A stretch of DNA of 9,093 nt, from contig JAJWLX010000095.1 in assembly GCA_021636625.1 (NCBI GenBank), forward strand, positions 1 through 9,093, given 5' to 3'. Within the stretch, counting starts at the first letter, position 1; the number at the start of each line of letters is the position of its first letter. Below, one piece after another: positions 6,253 to 9,093 of the stretch. The position numbers and the translations under genes were made by a program. The notes beneath the pieces are model-generated. The model had not been told where the DNA came from. It saw nothing but the letters and a program-made list of their open reading frames with translations, and did no database searches. The stretch is from Prevotella sp. Its GTDB lineage: Bacteria > Bacteroidota > Bacteroidia > Bacteroidales > Bacteroidaceae.

Positions 6253-6324
6253 GTTCCTCCTTAGGAACATTAATCGTTATCTGCTGGGTTATCAAACCAC
6301 TGTCATCAGCAAGCACTGATGACA
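6253..6324. other. Cluster of three hairpins in the convergent spacer
   Basis: Between the ettA terminator and the lipoprotein terminator there is no plausible gene. Three perfect small stem-loops follow one another: GTTCCT/AGGAAC (6253-6258, 6263-6268), GGTT/AACC (6287-6290, 6295-6298) and TGTCATCAG/CTGATGACA (6301-6309, 6316-6324). CAGC (6249-6252) and GCTG (6283-6286) could close the first into a branch. No promoter box with exact TAnnTTTG is seen on either strand. It may be 3'-UTR structure of the minus-strand operon. Confidence 0.45.
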
Positions 6325-6329
6325 CACAC

Positions 6330-6360
6330 AAAAAAGGGAAGCGCCGAAACGACACTTCCC
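6330..6360 (-). terminator. Intrinsic terminator of the BtuB/BtuG operon
   Basis: On the minus strand GGGAAGTG and CGCTTCCC (6353-6360, 6336-6343) form an 8-bp stem with one wobble and a 9-nt loop, followed by six T (6330-6335). It lies 42 nt beyond the lipoprotein stop, so the messenger ends here. Confidence 0.85.
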
Positions 6361-6402
6361 CATGGATTGGATGAATCATATAATCATCTGTCTCGCGACA
6401 TT

Positions 6403-7563
6403 TTATTCTGTGTATGCAGTCTTGTAGGCAGAGTCAAAGAACATAGCGCAAGAACCTACGCCAGTCTCATACTCATGCTGCTTCTGACCTGCGCTGTCAT
6501 ACTCCACTACATAGCCGTTACCATTATAGTCGGGAGTACCTTTATCGCCCATTTTATAAGAGAGCACGAAGATATGACCGTTCAATGGGTCGGCAAAGAT
6601 TCCGCATGGGCTCACAGGCATCTCAGAGAGCGTCAGCGCCTGTGGTTGTGTACTTCCTGCTGCAAGCACGCTCACGCTAGGAGTGCCGCCATAAGGTGCA
6701 TTGAGCACAAAGAAATAAGAACGAACCAACTGCGGCGTACGTGTTGTAGTACCAGGGGTTACGCATACAGCATAGTTGCCATCTGCCACCTTCTGCGACT
6801 TGCCCTCGACGAAACTCACTGCACGTAGGGCATTCTCGCCAGTGGTCGCATAGTCAGGAGCAGGTCCATATACTGGGTTGTCGAGAACATACAAAACATT
6901 AGATGCATAATAGATGCTGGTAGGATTGTTCACGCCCTCGATATTCTTAGTCTCAACATTGTCGTTGGAAAGATTGATGCAAGAGATGTTGCCACCACCA
7001 GCACCATAGTTGCTATTGGCAACGTAGAGATTGCCATTACCGATGACCAAGCCCTCAGGATAGCTGCCCACCTGCCACTTCTTTTGAAGAACAAAGCTTG
7101 TGGTGTCCACGGCAGCCACATAGCCACCGTATGTGGTGAAATAAACCTTGCCACCATCAGCGATGATATGGCGAGGCTCTGCACCCTCAGCATTGCCCAG
7201 CAACTCTGTGGTTTTGATTTGCTTGATACTCTGCTTGGTTTTCTTGTCGATTACCTCGATGGTGTTGCTCTGATCTACGGCAAGATAAATCTTGTTGCCA
7301 TATACGATGCCGTCATTGGCTGTATTACCGAGCGAACGACCATTAGCAGCCTTGAATACATTCTGTGTAGCTGTGCTTGAAGCATAGTCAATAGCAGTGA
7401 GAGAGCTCTCGATATTGCTATACATGTTACCTGAATTCACGACGTAAGCGCCCGTACTATACACCTGGAGATAAGTCTCAGGATAGTCTTCGGCAGGATC
7501 GCATGATGTCATCACTGCAGTGCCCATCAAGAGCACCGCCAAACCTAATAAATACTTTTTCAT
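6403..7563 (-). CDS. btuG: Surface beta-propeller lipoprotein, DUF5074/BtuG type (probable cobalamin-binding)
   Basis: A 386-residue lipoprotein. The signal peptide MKKYLLGLAVLLMGTAVMTSC ends in a lipobox with lipidated Cys21. The residues after it (DPAEDYPE) are acidic, as in the Bacteroidota lipoprotein export signal that sends proteins to the outer face of the outer membrane. The rest is a series of YncE/DUF5074-type beta-propeller blades, with recurring pieces such as NDGIVYGNKIYLAVDQSNTI (83-102), IADGGKVYFTTYGGYVAAVD (134-153), PEGLVIGNGNLYVAN (169-183), PTSIYYASNVLYVLD (214-228) and PCGIFADPLNGHIFVLS (319-335). In Bacteroides, BtuG proteins of this type bind cobalamin at the surface with very high affinity and cap BtuB. 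Here the gene lies 41 nt behind a BtuB-like receptor on the same strand. Ligand assignment rests on family and neighbour; other DUF5074 proteins may serve other TonB receptors. Confidence 0.75.
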   Translation of the reverse strand: MKKYLLGLAVLLMGTAVMTSCDPAEDYPETYLQVYSTGAYVVNSGNMYSNIESSLTAIDYASSTATQNVFKAANGRSLGNTANDGIVYGNKIYLAVDQSNTIEVIDKKTKQSIKQIKTTELLGNAEGAEPRHIIADGGKVYFTTYGGYVAAVDTTSFVLQKKWQVGSYPEGLVIGNGNLYVANSNYGAGGGNISCINLSNDNVETKNIEGVNNPTSIYYASNVLYVLDNPVYGPAPDYATTGENALRAVSFVEGKSQKVADGNYAVCVTPGTTTRTPQLVRSYFFVLNAPYGGTPSVSVLAAGSTQPQALTLSEMPVSPCGIFADPLNGHIFVLSYKMGDKGTPDYNGNGYVVEYDSAGQKQHEYETGVGSCAMFFDSAYKTAYTE

Positions 7564-7604
7564 TGTCTTTTTTCTGTTTATATTTGAATCTAATTTGTTA
7601 CTAT

Positions 7605-9093
7605 CTAGAAATTATACCCGATGCTGAACATCCAGCTGCGACGAGGCATCGGATAATGCCCTACGAGTTCATACTGCTTCGCCAGCAGGTTCTTCACATC
7701 CATCCTGACCTTCACGCCTCTCAGGGATTTGCCAAAGAGGTGTAGGTCATCGAGCTGACGATAGAGCGTCAACCCCATGTCCCAGTAGCCATCCACTTCG
7801 GTGCCTTCATAATGCTCATTGTTGGCCCATCGCTTGCTCATTCCCTGTCCATGGAGCGAGACATTCACCCAGGGATTCTCCCACCCCAAGGCAATACTGC
7901 CCGAGTGCAGAGGGATATAGGCTACTTGATTGCCATAATATTTGGACGATCGGTCGGTATGATTCACCACGTGCTGGTAGCTATACGACCCTTGCAGTGA
8001 GAGTTGCTGCCCCGGAGCCATCTGCCAGGTACTACGCAAAGAGGCATCCGCGCCAACGACATCAACCCGTGCCAAGTTCACAGTGCGCCAAACGAACATA
8101 TTGTAAGGAACGCCCACAATCTTGTCGGTCACCCGATTGCAGTAGCCGTCCAGCGTTGCTTGAACATTCCATCCCTTATAACGTAGGGATTCGCCGTTTC
8201 CCCCATCTCCTGAAGAAGTTTTTTTCCACGTAAGCCCGATATTCAACTGTCGGGTTTTCTCAGGCTTCAGATCAGAACTTCCATAATGGAAGAAATAATT
8301 CTCGTTGAAAGTAGGAACCCGGAAGATATCCTTGTACGAAGCCCTGAGATAAAGCTCATCGCTGGCAGTACCATTCCCCAGGAGCCGATAAGAAAGCGAA
8401 AGCGATGGCGAAAGCCGGCGTGCATCCTTGGCAGCCTGTCCTGCTTTGGTAGGATTGGCGCTGCCTGGCTGAGGCTCTATCTTGCGCCCCACGCTGTTGA
8501 GGTAAACCGAAGCCAGCATTCTGGCAAGAGCTACCCATCTTCCCTTCGCATATCGGACGGAGAGCGACTGCAGAATGCCATGTCGGTGAGGGCGCAGATC
8601 GGTGGCAAGGGTGCTGTTGAGCGAGTTCATCATCCAGTCGGCAGAATAATCCAGCGCCCAGCCATCATCCGGCATCCACATCAGTGCTGCCGAAGTATAA
8701 TATTCCCTCTGCCAGTAGGTAGCATCATTGCGCCGATTTGCCACGAGCGTGTCCTGATAGGCAGAGCTCGCCCAGTTCATCTTGGCTTGCACCTTCAGCA
8801 TCCAATGATCATCGAGACTTCTGGCTTGCCATCTCGCCTGAGCAAAGGCGTTGCGGTCGTGCAACTGTTCGGCAGTTACATTGGTATAATATCTCACGAT
8901 GCCAGGCAACTGTCGGTCGTTGTCATAATAGTAGAGCTTTACCCACAATTGGTTCCGGCTCATACCATCGGCTCGTCTGCCTATCATCCAGTGCATATTC
9001 AGTTCGCCATGCCCCGAGTTCATCCGGCTGTTGGTTCTTCGCTCATGGGTAGTATATTTACCATTGTGCAAGATGAAAGGATAGTCGTTTTCG
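7605..9093 (-). CDS. btuB: TonB-dependent outer-membrane receptor, BtuB-like (C-terminal part)
   Basis: The reading frame stays open to the right edge, so the start, plug domain and TonB box lie outside. 495 residues are visible; the in-frame TTG at 9071 is an internal codon, not a start. The sequence is a beta-barrel: alternating aromatic/hydrophilic strands, a conserved FRVPTFNENYF ... SSDLKPEKTRQLNIGL segment (8324 down to about 8232) typical of vitamin B12 and siderophore receptors, a late KNLLAKQYELVGHYPMPRR strand, and a terminal Phe (SIGYNF) as needed for barrel insertion. Such receptors import bulky ligands with energy from TonB-ExbBD. The following DUF5074 gene points to cobalamin, so btuB is the likely name, but the ligand is inferred. 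A cobalamin riboswitch would be expected upstream, outside the window. Confidence 0.75.
   Translation of the reverse strand, partial: ENDYPFILHNGKYTTHERRTNSRMNSGHGELNMHWMIGRRADGMSRNQLWVKLYYYDNDRQLPGIVRYYTNVTAEQLHDRNAFAQARWQARSLDDHWMLKVQAKMNWASSAYQDTLVANRRNDATYWQREYYTSAALMWMPDDGWALDYSADWMMNSLNSTLATDLRPHRHGILQSLSVRYAKGRWVALARMLASVYLNSVGRKIEPQPGSANPTKAGQAAKDARRLSPSLSLSYRLLGNGTASDELYLRASYKDIFRVPTFNENYFFHYGSSDLKPEKTRQLNIGLTWKKTSSGDGGNGESLRYKGWNVQATLDGYCNRVTDKIVGVPYNMFVWRTVNLARVDVVGADASLRSTWQMAPGQQLSLQGSYSYQHVVNHTDRSSKYYGNQVAYIPLHSGSIALGWENPWVNVSLHGQGMSKRWANNEHYEGTEVDGYWDMGLTLYRQLDDLHLFGKSLRGVKVRMDVKNLLAKQYELVGHYPMPRRSWMFSIGYNF

Noticed and set aside
6218..6402. Cobalamin riboswitch next to the BtuB/BtuG genes
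   Set aside because: The region is downstream, not upstream, of the operon and lacks the conserved B12-box sequence. A riboswitch, if present, should lie to the right of 9093.
9050..9071. Start codon of the TonB receptor at the TTG at 9071
   Set aside because: The frame continues upstream to the window edge, and the protein from this point lacks a signal peptide and the plug domain.

Overview
The window looks like chromosomal DNA of a gut Bacteroidota, most likely a Prevotella/Segatella-type organism. The evidence is Bacteroidota-type promoters (TAnnTTTG at -7, in one case with TTTG at -33), almost no Shine-Dalgarno sequences, a surface-lipoprotein signal with acidic residues after the lipidated Cys, a TonB-receptor/lipoprotein pair, and a fused AAA-ATPase/PD-(D/E)XK protein of a family abundant in these bacteria. 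The genus is inferred from overall character, not from a marker gene.

Left part (1-2704, + strand): the last 42 codons of a MacB/FtsX-type ABC transporter permease with its own terminator; a complete 521-residue AAA-ATPase-like protein with an intact C-terminal PD-(D/E)XK nuclease domain; and, after a 61-nt purine-rich gap, a class I SAM-dependent methyltransferase carrying a small in-frame tandem duplication.

Middle part (2705-4411): a perfect 22-bp inverted repeat separates the methyltransferase from a convergent small secreted protein with a lysine-rich tail. That protein is preceded by a consensus Bacteroidota promoter and a roughly 170-nt leader that can form several hairpins and resembles no RNA family I recognise. 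Further upstream on the same strand is an MgtC/SapB-family membrane protein. It is divergent from the next gene, and each of the two has its own -7 box in the shared spacer.

Right part (4412-9093): ettA, the ABC-F translation factor (complete, 565 residues), ends in a strong intrinsic terminator. A 293-nt hairpin-rich convergent spacer follows. Then on the minus strand come a beta-propeller surface lipoprotein of the DUF5074/BtuG type and, upstream of it, the C-terminal 495 residues of a TonB-dependent receptor of BtuB type that runs off the right edge. Together these two probably form an outer-membrane cobalamin uptake unit: BtuG captures the vitamin on the cell surface and caps the BtuB barrel.

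I see no insertion sequence, CRISPR array, tRNA, rRNA or recognisable riboswitch. The least explained elements are the structured leader at about 3361-3497 and the inverted repeat at 2707-2789.
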